A DNA stretch of 64,000 bases from contig NZ_CM001403.1 in NCBI RefSeq assembly GCF_000166195.2, positions 5,288,432 to 5,352,431 of the forward strand, written 5' to 3'. Within the stretch, counting starts at the first letter, position 1. Each line of letters opens with the position of its first letter. Shown here piece after piece: positions 31,199 through 41,597 of this stretch. The translations under genes and the position numbers were made by a program. This DNA is from Mucilaginibacter paludis DSM 18603. GTDB lineage: Bacteria > Bacteroidota > Bacteroidia > Sphingobacteriales > Sphingobacteriaceae. The notes beneath the pieces are model-generated. The model was not told where the DNA came from. It did not search any database and saw only the letters and a program-made list of their open reading frames with translations.

Positions 31199-32698
31199 AT
31201 GAAAAGGAATACTTTTGTTATTGCTGCCCTTTTTTTGATCCTTTTTATGTTCAGTTCATGGCATACTGAACCTTCGGATCAAAAATCAGTAACCTGGCAT
31301 AGCATCTTTCTCGATGGTAAACTAATTGACTACAAAGCTACCGCCGGATATATACCTTTAACAGACGTAAACGGCATACTGGTTGCGAAAATATTTTATA
31401 CGGCCTATACGAGCCTGAACGCTAAAACAGGACAACGGCCACTAACCTTTGTATTTAACGGCGGGCCAGGTTCTGCATCACTATGGCTGCATATGGGCTC
31501 TTTTGCGCCGGTCAGGGTTAAATTTAAAACCGAACGTGGCGACCCGCCAGCGGCAGGTTACCCATATCAGGATAATTCCAACTCCTGGCTGGGTTTTACC
31601 GACCTTGTTTTTATCGATCCGGTTTCTACAGGTTACAGCAGAGCCGGAGATGGTATCGATCCCCATAAATTTTACGGATATGACCAGGACATCCGCTCGA
31701 TCGCCGACTTTATTCAAAGCTATCTTACCCAAAATAACCGGCTCGGGAGTTCGGTTTTTATGGTTGGAGAGAGCTATGGAGCTGCACGCGCCGTTGGATT
31801 AACGCAATTTTTACAAAACCGGCAGGTCCGGGTAAGCGGCATAACGCTCATATCGCCGGCCTTAAACTATCAGTTGCTCAATTTCGATCATCAAAATGAT
31901 CAACCGTACATCTATTACCTGCCTACTTATGCGGTAACGGCTCAATATCATCATCGGCTTGCCCCATCGCTTCAAAACCTGACTAAAGAGGAGTTATTTA
32001 AGCAGGCATATTTTTTCGCTACCCATACCTATGCCCGGTATTTAAGCCACCGCCGAACCACTGCCGAACTGCCAAAAAAGATCTTAGATTCATTGGCATC
32101 TTTTACCGGTCTGTCGCGTAAAGTTATCATCCGCCATAAAGGTATGATCAGGGACAATGATTTTATGAAAGAATTACTCCTCCCGAAAGATGAATGGGTA
32201 GGATGCTTTGACAGCCGTTTTACCGGGCCTGAGAAAGGCGGCCGCTACATAGATCCAAGTGAAGTAAATATCAGGAGTTTGTTTATTCCAGCGTTTGATA
32301 CCTACATGCATCAGAGCCTGGAATATGATAATTCGCTTCCATATCTTGCTACGATTACCGTAGCATGGAACTACGGTACAGCGCAAATTAACGGCTATCT
32401 TAATGTATTGGGAACACTAAAGACTATTGTCACCAATGCCCCTGAGCTTAAAGTAAATGTGATTTGTGGTTACTATGACCTCGCTACACCTTTAAGCGCG
32501 ACCGAATGCGCTTTAAGCCATATCGGTTTACCGGAAGGCCTCCAAAAAAACATCAAGCTCAATTGCTATGATTCGGGCCATATGGTTTATATCAGCCAGG
32601 CTGCCAATACAAAACTACAGGCCAATGGCAAGCAATTTTACCAGGATGCCTTAAATGATTTAACTGCAAGATCAAAATTTTTAGCTCAATTACGATGA
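31199..32698 (+). CDS. secreted S10-family serine carboxypeptidase
   Basis: A 499-residue exported peptidase. The N-terminal hydrophobic segment MKRNTFVIAALFLILFMFSS is a signal peptide. Family S10 hallmarks are FVFNGGPGSASLWLHMGSFA, the nucleophile Ser192 in VGESYGAARAVGL, the C-terminal Asp in CGYYDLATPL and His in YDSGHMVYIS. It would remove C-terminal residues from peptides in the periplasm or outside. It lies 84 nt after the PhyH gene on the same strand; a common transcript is possible. Confidence 0.92.
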   Translation: MKRNTFVIAALFLILFMFSSWHTEPSDQKSVTWHSIFLDGKLIDYKATAGYIPLTDVNGILVAKIFYTAYTSLNAKTGQRPLTFVFNGGPGSASLWLHMGSFAPVRVKFKTERGDPPAAGYPYQDNSNSWLGFTDLVFIDPVSTGYSRAGDGIDPHKFYGYDQDIRSIADFIQSYLTQNNRLGSSVFMVGESYGAARAVGLTQFLQNRQVRVSGITLISPALNYQLLNFDHQNDQPYIYYLPTYAVTAQYHHRLAPSLQNLTKEELFKQAYFFATHTYARYLSHRRTTAELPKKILDSLASFTGLSRKVIIRHKGMIRDNDFMKELLLPKDEWVGCFDSRFTGPEKGGRYIDPSEVNIRSLFIPAFDTYMHQSLEYDNSLPYLATITVAWNYGTAQINGYLNVLGTLKTIVTNAPELKVNVICGYYDLATPLSATECALSHIGLPEGLQKNIKLNCYDSGHMVYISQAANTKLQANGKQFYQDALNDLTARSKFLAQLR

Positions 32699-33237
32699 CT
32701 CTATCGGCTGCTGCCATCTTTCGGAAGAGCAAAGTCAGGAATTGTATTACCGGCCTTTGCAGCGTTAAGTGGCCTGAATGATCTAAAAAGATCTTTGAGT
32801 AAGACTTTAAAGAGACGAACAAGTAGCCGCTGCCTATTTGAGGATAGGCCACCATTCAAAGCCAATTATGATAAATAAACCCATTCTTATTGGCCCATTA
32901 GGCTATACAGGATGCTCTGCACCCATTCAGCGCACAGGTTATTGAACTGATTTAGCTGGATCATTAGCCATATATCATCATGAATTCGAGAATTTTTGTG
33001 CTTTTATTCGTGTATTGGCACGCTGATTTGCTTCTCTGTTCCCGCATTTTACTTAATAAGTGCATGTATTTGCATTTATTTGCGTTTTTTATTTGCAAAA
33101 GATGCAGATAAATGTTTATTTTTATAGAAACGCCCGCGTTAATCAACGCATTGTTCAGAATTATTGTTTTTATTGCGTTTTTGTGCGTGTGCGCTCATTG
33201 ATTTAACAATTTAATCTTGTTTTTCGTAATATACAGT
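32699..33237. other. Gene-free region with an 11-bp inverted repeat
   Basis: The 539-nt gap between the S10 peptidase and anmK has no coding signal. At 33073-33083 and 33104-33114 CATTTATTTGC and GCAGATAAATG form an inverted repeat with one mismatch, inside a stretch rich in ATTTGC words. It lies about 125 nt before anmK and could be an operator for the MurNAc locus; no firm -7 box was found. Confidence 0.4.
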
Positions 33238-34431
33238 ATGAATTCAAATATTGAAGCACTTTACCAGATAGCCAATAAGCCCGAAAAAACCATTATCGGA
33301 CTCATGTCGGGCACATCTTTTGACGGTTTGGACATAGCTGTATGCAAATTTACCGGCTCGGGACTGCAAACCAAGGTGAGAGTAACCCATTTCATCACCG
33401 TGGAATATGCGCACGATTTTAAGGAAGATTTGAAAGCCATCTTCGCCAAAAAACAAGCCAACCTGGAACAAATCACCATTCTTAACGAAGTTATCGGCGC
33501 CTACTACGGCGATTTAATTTTAGAATGCCTGGCTAAATGGGGGATCGCCGTCGCTGATATTGATTTGATAGCCAGTCATGGGCAAACTATTTTCCATGCG
33601 CCCAGGCACCAGCACCGTTTAGCTAACTATCCTAATGCAACCTTGCAGATTGGGGATGGCGATCACCTGGCCGTGAAAACAGGAATTATTACATTGAGTG
33701 ATTTTCGTCAAAAGCACATTGCCGCGGGTGGCGAAGGTGCACCTTTGGCTGTTTATGGCGATTACCTCATTTTTTCGAGCGCGGATGAAAGCCGAATTAT
33801 GTTGAACATCGGCGGCATAGCCAATTTTACGTTTCTGCCTTCGGGGCATTCAACCGGCTTTTTTTCTACCGATGTAGGGCCGGGCAATACCCTGATGGAC
33901 CAATACATCCAATTGAAATCGCCTGGAACTTATTACGATAAAAATGCCGAAATGGCTTCTGCCGGAAAGGTGAATGAGCAACTGCTCAGTGCTTTGCTCA
34001 ATCATCCATTTTTTAAAGCTGATTTCCCGAAAACCACAGGCCCCGAGCTTTTCAGTTTGAGCTATTTGCAAAACGCGATAACGAATTCGGGGCAAGGTGA
34101 TATTGCCGATGTTGACGTAATGGCAACACTGGCTGCTTTCTCTGCCAGGGGAATTATTGAGGCGATAGAAAGGAACGTTTTGGCAGATGAGCCCTTTGAG
34201 ATTTACTTGAGCGGCGGCGGCATGTATAACCCCTTACTGGTAAAATACATTGAAAAGCATTTCGGCCGTAAATTGAAATCGACGGCAGAACTGGGCATCC
34301 ATCCCGACGCTAAAGAAGCTGTGCTGTTTGCCTTGCTGGCCAACGAGGCCGTTGCAGGTGGTAAAATTAGCTTTGGAGATCATCCCGGCTTGCCCACCGT
34401 ATCAATGGGGAAGGTTTGTTTCCCCAGATGA
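33238..34431 (+). CDS. anmK: anhydro-N-acetylmuramic acid kinase
   Basis: A 397-residue cytoplasmic kinase that cleaves the 1,6-anhydro ring of anhydroMurNAc and phosphorylates it to MurNAc-6-phosphate in peptidoglycan recycling. Motifs are IIGLMSGTSFDGLDIAVC (the phosphate-binding start), IASHGQTIFHAP, LNIGGIANFTFLPSG, STDVGPGNTLMDQYI and YLSGGGMYNPLL. Its length is normal. The start at 33238 (MNSNIEALYQIANKPEK) fits Bacteroidota homologues; a frame seven codons longer begins with hydrophobic residues and is less likely. It is the first gene of a plus-strand run with a SusC/SusD pair and murQ. Confidence 0.95.
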   Translation: MNSNIEALYQIANKPEKTIIGLMSGTSFDGLDIAVCKFTGSGLQTKVRVTHFITVEYAHDFKEDLKAIFAKKQANLEQITILNEVIGAYYGDLILECLAKWGIAVADIDLIASHGQTIFHAPRHQHRLANYPNATLQIGDGDHLAVKTGIITLSDFRQKHIAAGGEGAPLAVYGDYLIFSSADESRIMLNIGGIANFTFLPSGHSTGFFSTDVGPGNTLMDQYIQLKSPGTYYDKNAEMASAGKVNEQLLSALLNHPFFKADFPKTTGPELFSLSYLQNAITNSGQGDIADVDVMATLAAFSARGIIEAIERNVLADEPFEIYLSGGGMYNPLLVKYIEKHFGRKLKSTAELGIHPDAKEAVLFALLANEAVAGGKISFGDHPGLPTVSMGKVCFPR

Positions 34432-34480
34432 TGAGGGCATAGTACTTGAAAGAGCATTATTAATTTAAAACCCAAGCAAT

Positions 34481-37400
34481 ATGAAAAAAGTGTTACAAAC
34501 GTTTAAACAAGGTTGGTGCCTGTTGGTATTACTGGTTGTGATGTGTTATGGGCAGGGTGCCCGGGCACAAAGTGCTGTCACTATCAAAGGGGTGGTAACG
34601 GATGCGCGCGATAAACAGCCCGTCCCCGGCGCTTCTATCAAAATACTGGGGACGCAATTTGGTGCCGCAACCAATATTAACGGAGCCTATTCATTTACGG
34701 CAACTGTTAAAGGGCCCACCATTACAGTGGCTGTCAGCTTTACAGGTTACACCACCTATACCAAAACGGTTACGCTGGCTGACCAAAGTGTATTTACCGT
34801 AAATGCTTCACTTTCTGAGAATGCTTTGAATCTCGGTGAGGTTGTAGTTACCGGTACAATGGTGGAAACCAGTAAAAAGCAACTGGGTAATGCCATTTCA
34901 ACCTTGTCTGCCAAAGATTTACAAGGTAGTCCGGTTACCTCAATAGATCAGGCTATGGCCGGAAAGATTGCCGGTGCTCAAATCTCTCAAAACTCGGGTA
35001 ATCCAGCTGGTGGCATCAGTGTGCATCTGCGCGGCAACTCAACTATAGTGGGCTCAAGCGATCCGCTTTATATTGTCGATGGTGTTATTATTAATAATAG
35101 TTATGATCAACTGGTTGATTTGGGAGGATATTCTCAAAACAGGTTAGTGGATATTAATCCTGCTGATATCGATCATATTGAGATTATTAAGGGTGCCGCT
35201 GGTGCAGCCATATACGGATCGAGAGCAAGTAACGGCGTAGTTCAGATCTTTACCAAAAAAGGTAAATCAGGAGCGCCTGTAGTTTCGGTTTCTACGCAGT
35301 TTCGCAGTAGCTCTATCCGTAAAAAACTGGCCTATAACACCGAGCCGTTCCGTTTTGCCAATACAAACGCCAATGACTTAACAACGGTACCGGTACAACG
35401 CTACGATTTGCAGAGCATGATTTTTAGAAATGCAGAAGGAACGGAAAATAACATTTCTGTGAGCGGTGGTAACGACAATACACAATACTATATCAGCGGC
35501 GGCTATTTAGGTAATCAGGGTATTGTTAAAGGATCGAATTTTCAGCGGGGGACAGGTCGCGTGCGTGTTGACCAACGATTTAACGATTGGATTAAAGTGA
35601 GCGCGGGTTTTAACTACACTTTAAGCGGTAGCGACGAAATTCCGAACGGTGGCATCAACGAAGCTTATGGCGCATTGACAGGATTTATTTTTGCCAATAA
35701 TTTTGTTAATCCCGATCCAACTTCGGGTATTTATCCGGCGCTTTCCCCGAGCACCGTAACCAGAACTAATCCTCTGGAGGCGATAAACAGGTTTGATTTT
35801 CATCAGCAAACAAGCCGTTTTATTGGGGATATTCAGCTAAACATTACGCCTTTAAAAAATTTATCTGTTAATTACACATTGGGTTATGACAATTCAACCC
35901 AGTTAGCCACGGGCTTTATACCTGTAGGAAATACAACGCCAACATATAATACAGGTTACTCAAAAAGAGCTGATAAGCTCGACCTATTACTTAATAATGA
36001 TTTAAATATAGCTTATAAGGCAACTCTCGGACTATTTACCTCCACAACTTCCGCCGGGGCTACTGCACAAACTGAACGCATTAGCTCATCAAGTATAACC
36101 GGAACACAATTACCCCCAGAAACTCAGGTTGCTTCGAGCGGTGCCACCGTGGTTTATAATGATGCCAGATCGACATTAAATATTTTAGGATTTTACGCAC
36201 AGGAAACTATTGGCTTTAAGGATAAAATTTATTTGACAGGCGCTATCAGGAATGATGTTTCATCTTCTTTCGGAGCGAATAACAGGTGGCAGTACTATCC
36301 TAAAGTAAGTGGAACCTATCTTTTGTCCGAAGAGGAGTTCTGGAAAAAGTCGTCGCTGGCATCAATTATTCCCGACTTTAAGTTAAGGGCTTCTTACGGT
36401 CAATCGGGTAATTTAACAGCCATCGGCGCTTATGACCGGTATAATAATTACAATCCGGCTTCATTGGCTGGCCTTGCGGGAGTGGTTGCATCTTCACAAT
36501 TGGGTAATGCCAGTATTAAACCGGAACGCCAAATTGAAAAAGAAATTGGTTTTGATGCAGGCTTTCTTAACGGGCGCTTGGGTTTTGAGTTCTCCTATTA
36601 CAATAAGGCCGTAAAAGATCTTCTATTGTACGTTGGTTTACGCCCTTCAACTGGTTATTCAAATCAATACCAAAATATTGGCAATATGAGTAATAAAGGC
36701 GTTGAACTGCTGGTAAGAGGGGTTCCTGTTCAAAACCAAAATTTCAAATGGAATACAATCGTTATATTTTCAACGAATAAAAATGTGGTAACCAATGTTC
36801 CTGGAGGCATACTTTCTTTTGCTAATGGTTTTGGTCAGGTTGCTGCGGTAAATGGTTATGCATTAGGCGTGTTTTATTCAACGTATTTTGCGCGTAAGCC
36901 TGATGGTTCTCTTTTACTTACAACAGCGGGCCTGCCTCAAGCAGAAAAATCCGGTCGTGATCCTGTAACCGGTCAGCCAACAGGATCAACTTTAAGTAAG
37001 GTGATTGGCGACCCTAACCCCAAATGGACAGGATCATTCACCAATGAGTTTACTATCGGTAAACACTTTTCGTTCCGTATGCAATGGGATGCTTCTTACG
37101 GCAACAAGGTATTTAACTTTACCAAGCGTGTAGGCGACAGGGATATTTATGGAGGCCTGGCCGGTTATATGCCCGAGTTAGAAGGCAAAGTGCCTAAAGG
37201 CACGTCGGCAGCACTTTACAGCATTTTTGAGAACTGGATAGAAGATGGATCCTATTTAAAACTACGTGAACTTTCCGCTTCTTATGATTTGAAATTAAAA
37301 ATGTTAAACAATAAGCCATTACGTATCTCATTATCGGGCAGAAATCTGCTTTCTATAGACCACTATAGCGGATGGGATCCTGAAACTAACGCGGCAGGCC

Positions 37401-37483
37401 AAAGTAATTCTGTACGTGGTTTTGATTTTACGGAGGTACCTATACCCCGCACTATTGCGCTTGGCTTAAATTATACATTCTAA
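34481..37483 (+). CDS. SusC/RagA-family TonB-dependent transporter (MurNAc locus)
   Basis: A 1000-residue outer membrane transporter. The signal peptide ends at ARAQ. The carboxypeptidase-regulatory-like domain (TIKGVVTDARDKQPVPGASI) is followed by the plug (GEVVVTGTMVETSKKQLGNA, DPLYIVDGVIINNSY, IDHIEIIKGAAGAAIYGSRA) and a barrel ending in LGLNYTF. There is no STN domain. It starts 49 nt after anmK, and the SusD gene follows by 19 nt. Its placement between anmK and murQ suggests that it imports muropeptides or MurNAc-containing sugars. Confidence 0.93.
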   Translation: MKKVLQTFKQGWCLLVLLVVMCYGQGARAQSAVTIKGVVTDARDKQPVPGASIKILGTQFGAATNINGAYSFTATVKGPTITVAVSFTGYTTYTKTVTLADQSVFTVNASLSENALNLGEVVVTGTMVETSKKQLGNAISTLSAKDLQGSPVTSIDQAMAGKIAGAQISQNSGNPAGGISVHLRGNSTIVGSSDPLYIVDGVIINNSYDQLVDLGGYSQNRLVDINPADIDHIEIIKGAAGAAIYGSRASNGVVQIFTKKGKSGAPVVSVSTQFRSSSIRKKLAYNTEPFRFANTNANDLTTVPVQRYDLQSMIFRNAEGTENNISVSGGNDNTQYYISGGYLGNQGIVKGSNFQRGTGRVRVDQRFNDWIKVSAGFNYTLSGSDEIPNGGINEAYGALTGFIFANNFVNPDPTSGIYPALSPSTVTRTNPLEAINRFDFHQQTSRFIGDIQLNITPLKNLSVNYTLGYDNSTQLATGFIPVGNTTPTYNTGYSKRADKLDLLLNNDLNIAYKATLGLFTSTTSAGATAQTERISSSSITGTQLPPETQVASSGATVVYNDARSTLNILGFYAQETIGFKDKIYLTGAIRNDVSSSFGANNRWQYYPKVSGTYLLSEEEFWKKSSLASIIPDFKLRASYGQSGNLTAIGAYDRYNNYNPASLAGLAGVVASSQLGNASIKPERQIEKEIGFDAGFLNGRLGFEFSYYNKAVKDLLLYVGLRPSTGYSNQYQNIGNMSNKGVELLVRGVPVQNQNFKWNTIVIFSTNKNVVTNVPGGILSFANGFGQVAAVNGYALGVFYSTYFARKPDGSLLLTTAGLPQAEKSGRDPVTGQPTGSTLSKVIGDPNPKWTGSFTNEFTIGKHFSFRMQWDASYGNKVFNFTKRVGDRDIYGGLAGYMPELEGKVPKGTSAALYSIFENWIEDGSYLKLRELSASYDLKLKMLNNKPLRISLSGRNLLSIDHYSGWDPETNAAGQSNSVRGFDFTEVPIPRTIALGLNYTF

Positions 37484-37502
37484 TTATCAAAAAATTAATG
37501 TT

Positions 37503-38813
37503 ATGAAAAGAAAATTGAACTATAAATATATTATCCTGACGCTGAGTTTTATAGTTACGTCCTGTAAGCTTGATCAGGTTAACCCTAATGCAGCAACAGA
37601 TCTGGTGATATTAAATACCAGGTCAGGAATAATCGCTTTAAGTATTGGTTTAAGGCAATATTATTCAACAACCGGCTTATCAAACGTTATGTTGGCCCCG
37701 GATGTTACCGCGCGTGAGCTAAAGGGTGTGGCCACCTTTACCAATACCTTAGAGTTAGAAGCCGGTGGTACAGCCTTATCCACTACTAATGGTATTATTT
37801 TGGCTTACTGGACCGCCATGCAAACCGAGATGGGGATGTGTGAGAGTATCATAAAAAGCGCCCCTACGGCATCTGGCGTTGAGCCAGCATTGTTAAGCGG
37901 AGTTATGGCTCAGGCTTATTTATTTAAAGCCATGTCGCTGGCAGAGTTGGCTATTGCTTTTGAGCAGGCTAACCTGGCCACCAGTATAACAGATCCGGCT
38001 AAATTTGTACCCCGCGCGCAAGTTTTTGCAGAGGCAATCAGGTTGCTCGATCTGGGTATTGCTACAATTACCGCTACGCCGCCGTCTACGGCATTTACCA
38101 CCTCGGTTACCGGTACTGACTTTGATTTAAAAAACACTTTGTACGCAATGGAGGCGCGGATCAACCTGATGGCGGGTAATTACCAAAAGGCAATAGATAA
38201 TGCAAATTTGGTCGACCTGGCTAAAACATCCAAGTTTACTTATACCACAGCTAGCCCTAATCCTTTGTATACCCTTTATAACGTAACCATCTCCTATCGC
38301 GCTCGTGATAACTTCGGCCTTCCGGCAGGTTTATATGATGTTGGCGATTTAAGGTATAATTTTTATTTCACCACACCCAAAACTGTTATTAATGGCGATC
38401 CGGTGGTTTCCATGGCTGGTTTTACAACTTCCCCAACCGCATATATTCCGGTTTATTTAACAGACGAGATCAAGTTGATTAAGGCTGAAGCCATTGTACG
38501 TTTAGGTGGCGACACCAACCCCGCAGTTGATTTAATAAATGCCGTTAGAACACAAACCACCGGCGATCCTTTTGGTGTTAACGCCGGTTTATCTGCCTAT
38601 TCGGGTGCTACTACAACTGATGCTCTGCTGGTCGAAATTTACAAGCAACGTTGCGAGGAGCTGTATTTAAGCGGTTTAAAGTGGGAGGATACCCGCAGGT
38701 TTAATCGCCCGGCGCCACCGGCAAATAATACCGAACGGAACCGCATATTCTATCCTTATCCAACTCAGGAAAGAAATGTTAATCCCAATACACCGGTTGA
38801 TCCTGCAATTTAA
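37503..38813 (+). CDS. SusD-like surface lipoprotein (MurNAc locus)
   Basis: A 436-residue SusD/RagB-like lipoprotein (SusD-like, short form). The signal sequence has a lipobox (FIVTSCKLDQ). TPR-like helices contain LLSGVMAQAYLFKAMSLAEL, and the C-terminal part shows YKQRCEELYLSGLKWEDTRR and IFYPYPTQERNVNPN. It would bind the sugar or muropeptide ligand above the preceding SusC channel. It is separated from SusC by 19 nt and from the serine hydrolase gene by 58 nt. Confidence 0.92.
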   Translation: MKRKLNYKYIILTLSFIVTSCKLDQVNPNAATDLVILNTRSGIIALSIGLRQYYSTTGLSNVMLAPDVTARELKGVATFTNTLELEAGGTALSTTNGIILAYWTAMQTEMGMCESIIKSAPTASGVEPALLSGVMAQAYLFKAMSLAELAIAFEQANLATSITDPAKFVPRAQVFAEAIRLLDLGIATITATPPSTAFTTSVTGTDFDLKNTLYAMEARINLMAGNYQKAIDNANLVDLAKTSKFTYTTASPNPLYTLYNVTISYRARDNFGLPAGLYDVGDLRYNFYFTTPKTVINGDPVVSMAGFTTSPTAYIPVYLTDEIKLIKAEAIVRLGGDTNPAVDLINAVRTQTTGDPFGVNAGLSAYSGATTTDALLVEIYKQRCEELYLSGLKWEDTRRFNRPAPPANNTERNRIFYPYPTQERNVNPNTPVDPAI

Positions 38814-38871
38814 TTATCATCATCCCGGGGAGCGTGTAAATTGCTCCCCCGGATTGAAAATCTTCTGGCCG

Positions 38872-40689
38872 ATGAAAAAGTTAATAGTCGTATTATGGGT
38901 ATGTAGTTTTGCAACCGCTTTTGCGCAAAACCATGCCATTAATCAGCAAAAGTTAGCCAATATCAGGCAAGCGGAGCAAAGCGTGGTTGTTTTAAATAAC
39001 AGCGGCGGGTATTTGCCTGTAAAAAATATGGAAGGCCTAAAGGTTGCAAACGTTCATGCAGGTTTTGATTTTGCCCCGGTGTTTGATAGTATTGCCAATA
39101 AATACAGCACCGTTACCAGTTTTAATACCGATGGTATTACCGGTACCGAAGCCTTTAACGCCCTGCACGATAAGCTCAAGCTATACAACCTTATTGTGTT
39201 TACCATCTCTGGCCATACCCGCTTTACACCTGCTTTTTTAGCCTTTGTAAATGATGTGGCAGCTCTTCACCAGGTGGTGTTTGTGCTTGCCGGAGATGGG
39301 AAGAATTTAACCCGCTTGGACAAAATCCAGGCACCGGCAATTTATTATCCCAATAATACAAGCGAAGGGGCCTCGATAGCCGCACAGGTCATATTCGGCG
39401 GTGTAGGCGCTACAGCCAAACTTGCCGCCGGTTATAGTCCCGGTTTTAAGCAGGGATCCGGCTACACCACCACAAAAATACGTCTCGGTTATTCAGTCCC
39501 CGAAGCGGTGGCTGTTAACAGCGATAGGTTAGCGGGTATTGATTCGTTAATTAAGGCTGGGATAGCCGCGCATGCGGCCCCATCGGTAGTGGTGCTGCTG
39601 GCTAAGGATGGGCAGGTGATATTTCAAAAGGCTTATGGCAAGCATACCTACGATGGTACGGAGGTAACTCAGCCCGATGATATTTTTGATATGGCATCGG
39701 TAACCAAAGTTACCGCTACAACCCCGGCCATTATGCGCTTGTATGATCAAAAGGCCATCAATATTGATAGTCCGATCAGCAAATACATAGCCCTGGTGAG
39801 GGATGCGCCCGATAAGCGTGATGTTAAGATTAAGGAAGCGCTGCTGCACGAGGCCGGATTTACACCCTACATCAAATTTTACGAACAGCTTAAGCCAACC
39901 GATATGAGCCGCGATTCGTCGGCTGCTTATCCAACCAAGGTGGCCGATGGCTATTATTTGCGCGCCAATTATTTTAATGAGGTGATGTGGCCCGTTACGC
40001 TAAAATCAGAAGGCCATACCAGGGGTAAATTTGTATACAGCGACATCAGCATGTATATGATGAAGGAGGTTGTAGAGGAAGTGACTCATACCAAACTGAA
40101 TGATTTTGTAAACGCTGAGTTTTATCGCCCCTTAGGCTTGCAGGCTACCGGGTTTTTACCGCGTAACCGTTTTGATAAAATCAGGATAGTACCCACAACC
40201 GAAAACGATAACTGGTTCAGAAATATGTTGGTACAGGGCTATGTGAACGATCCCGGATCGGCTATGGCGGGTGGGGTAGAGGGGCATGCTGGCTTATTTG
40301 CTAACGCGAATGATCTGGCTATTTTTTACCAGATGCTGTTAAACCAGGGCGTATACGGAGGCAAAACATATTTTAATCCGGGTACGGTAAAAACGTTTAC
40401 CTCCCGCCAGTCAAAGGTTAGTCATCGCGGTTATGGCTATGATCGCAGGGCGGATAAAAGGGAGCCCGGCGACTACTGCTCTGAGCAGGCATTTGGGCAT
40501 AGCGGCTATACCGGTACTTATGTATGGGTTGATCCTCAATACAATTTGGTATACATCTTCCTGTCCAACAAAACCTATCCCGATGATGGTAAAACATTTG
40601 GCGTATCAAAAATTAATTTAAGGCCCAAAGTACTGGATATGTACTACAAAGCAATTGTTGACGGTAGGGCAGTTGTGGAAAAAAAATAG
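38872..40689 (+). CDS. serine beta-lactamase-like hydrolase fused to a GH3 C-terminal domain
   Basis: A 605-residue exported protein (signal peptide ending TAFAQ). Residues about 25-200 (ANIRQAEQSVVVLNNSGGYL, then PVKNMEGLKVANVHAGF) look like the C-terminal alpha/beta domain of GH3 N-acetylglucosaminidases, but the GH3 catalytic barrel is absent. Residues about 225-600 are a class C beta-lactamase/esterase-type domain: Ser276-x-x-Lys279 in MASVTKVTA, a Tyr-Ser-Asp in KFVYSDISMYM, and HSGYTGT as the third motif. Bacteroidota encode fused GH3-beta-lactamase proteins; this seems a shortened form. A role in trimming peptides or amidated/lactyl groups on muropeptides is plausible from context. The start at 38872 begins the signal peptide; the open frame extends back into SusD. 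Confidence 0.85.
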   Translation: MKKLIVVLWVCSFATAFAQNHAINQQKLANIRQAEQSVVVLNNSGGYLPVKNMEGLKVANVHAGFDFAPVFDSIANKYSTVTSFNTDGITGTEAFNALHDKLKLYNLIVFTISGHTRFTPAFLAFVNDVAALHQVVFVLAGDGKNLTRLDKIQAPAIYYPNNTSEGASIAAQVIFGGVGATAKLAAGYSPGFKQGSGYTTTKIRLGYSVPEAVAVNSDRLAGIDSLIKAGIAAHAAPSVVVLLAKDGQVIFQKAYGKHTYDGTEVTQPDDIFDMASVTKVTATTPAIMRLYDQKAINIDSPISKYIALVRDAPDKRDVKIKEALLHEAGFTPYIKFYEQLKPTDMSRDSSAAYPTKVADGYYLRANYFNEVMWPVTLKSEGHTRGKFVYSDISMYMMKEVVEEVTHTKLNDFVNAEFYRPLGLQATGFLPRNRFDKIRIVPTTENDNWFRNMLVQGYVNDPGSAMAGGVEGHAGLFANANDLAIFYQMLLNQGVYGGKTYFNPGTVKTFTSRQSKVSHRGYGYDRRADKREPGDYCSEQAFGHSGYTGTYVWVDPQYNLVYIFLSNKTYPDDGKTFGVSKINLRPKVLDMYYKAIVDGRAVVEKK

Positions 40690-40784
40690 AAATAGTTTAA
40701 CAGACAATCAAATAAGGCGTTTTGCCCGTTTTATGGCAGTCGGGGGCGCCATAAGTTTTGGTAAAGTCGGAATAATATAACAGG

Positions 40785-41597
40785 ATGGAACTAACAACAG
40801 AGAAAGATTCTAATTACCATAACCTTCACGAATTGTCGCTTGGTGATATATTACAGAGTATTAATGAAGAAGATCAGACCGTGCCTTTGGCGGTTAAAAA
40901 AAGTATCGGGCAAATTGAGGCGCTTGCCGCCGCCATTAGCAAACAAATGAAAGCAGGAGGGCGGCTGTTTTATATAGGCGCCGGAACCAGCGGCCGGCTC
41001 GGAGTGTTAGATGCTTCAGAATGCCCGCCAACCTTTGGCGTAAGTGCCGACCTGGTTATCGGGCTGATTGCCGGTGGTGATACCGCGATCAGAAAAGCGG
41101 TAGAAAATGCCGAAGATAACATGGAACAAGCCTGGAAAGATATGGAGGCTTATGCCATCAATAACCAGGATGTGGTGGTAGGCATAGCGGCATCGGGCAC
41201 TACGCCTTATGTTTTAGGCGGATTGCAGCAAGCCAACGCCCGCGGGATTGTTACCGGCTGCATTGTTTGTAACGCCGGGTCACCCATATCGCGCGAAGCA
41301 CGTTACCCGGTTGAGGTTGTTGTTGGCCCCGAGTTTTTAACCGGATCAACCAGGATGAAAGCCGGTACCGCCCAAAAACTGGTGCTCAATATGCTAACCA
41401 CCTCGGTTATGATTAGCCTTGGCAAAGTGCGGGGCAATAAAATGATTGATATGCAGCTGAATAATTCCAAGTTATATAAGCGGGGGGTGAGTATGATTAT
41501 GAAGGAAACCGGCGTTGACGAAGAAACCGCCAAAAAACTGCTGGAAAAATACGGAAACATACGCGAAGCGATAGACGAGGCGAGCGGTGTTCGTTAG
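40785..41597 (+). CDS. murQ: N-acetylmuramic acid 6-phosphate etherase
   Basis: A 270-residue SIS-domain lyase that splits MurNAc-6-phosphate into GlcNAc-6-phosphate and D-lactate. Hallmarks are NEEDQTVPLAVKKSIGQIEA near the start, GAGTSGRLGVLDASECPPTF with the catalytic Glu in DASECPPT, GIAASGTTPYVLGGL and the second Glu region FLTGSTRMKAGTAQKLVLNM, ending with the small MurQ C-terminal helices. It follows the serine hydrolase gene by 95 nt. Together with AnmK it converts anhydroMurNAc into GlcNAc-6-phosphate, giving the locus its probable purpose. Confidence 0.96.
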   Translation: MELTTEKDSNYHNLHELSLGDILQSINEEDQTVPLAVKKSIGQIEALAAAISKQMKAGGRLFYIGAGTSGRLGVLDASECPPTFGVSADLVIGLIAGGDTAIRKAVENAEDNMEQAWKDMEAYAINNQDVVVGIAASGTTPYVLGGLQQANARGIVTGCIVCNAGSPISREARYPVEVVVGPEFLTGSTRMKAGTAQKLVLNMLTTSVMISLGKVRGNKMIDMQLNNSKLYKRGVSMIMKETGVDEETAKKLLEKYGNIREAIDEASGVR

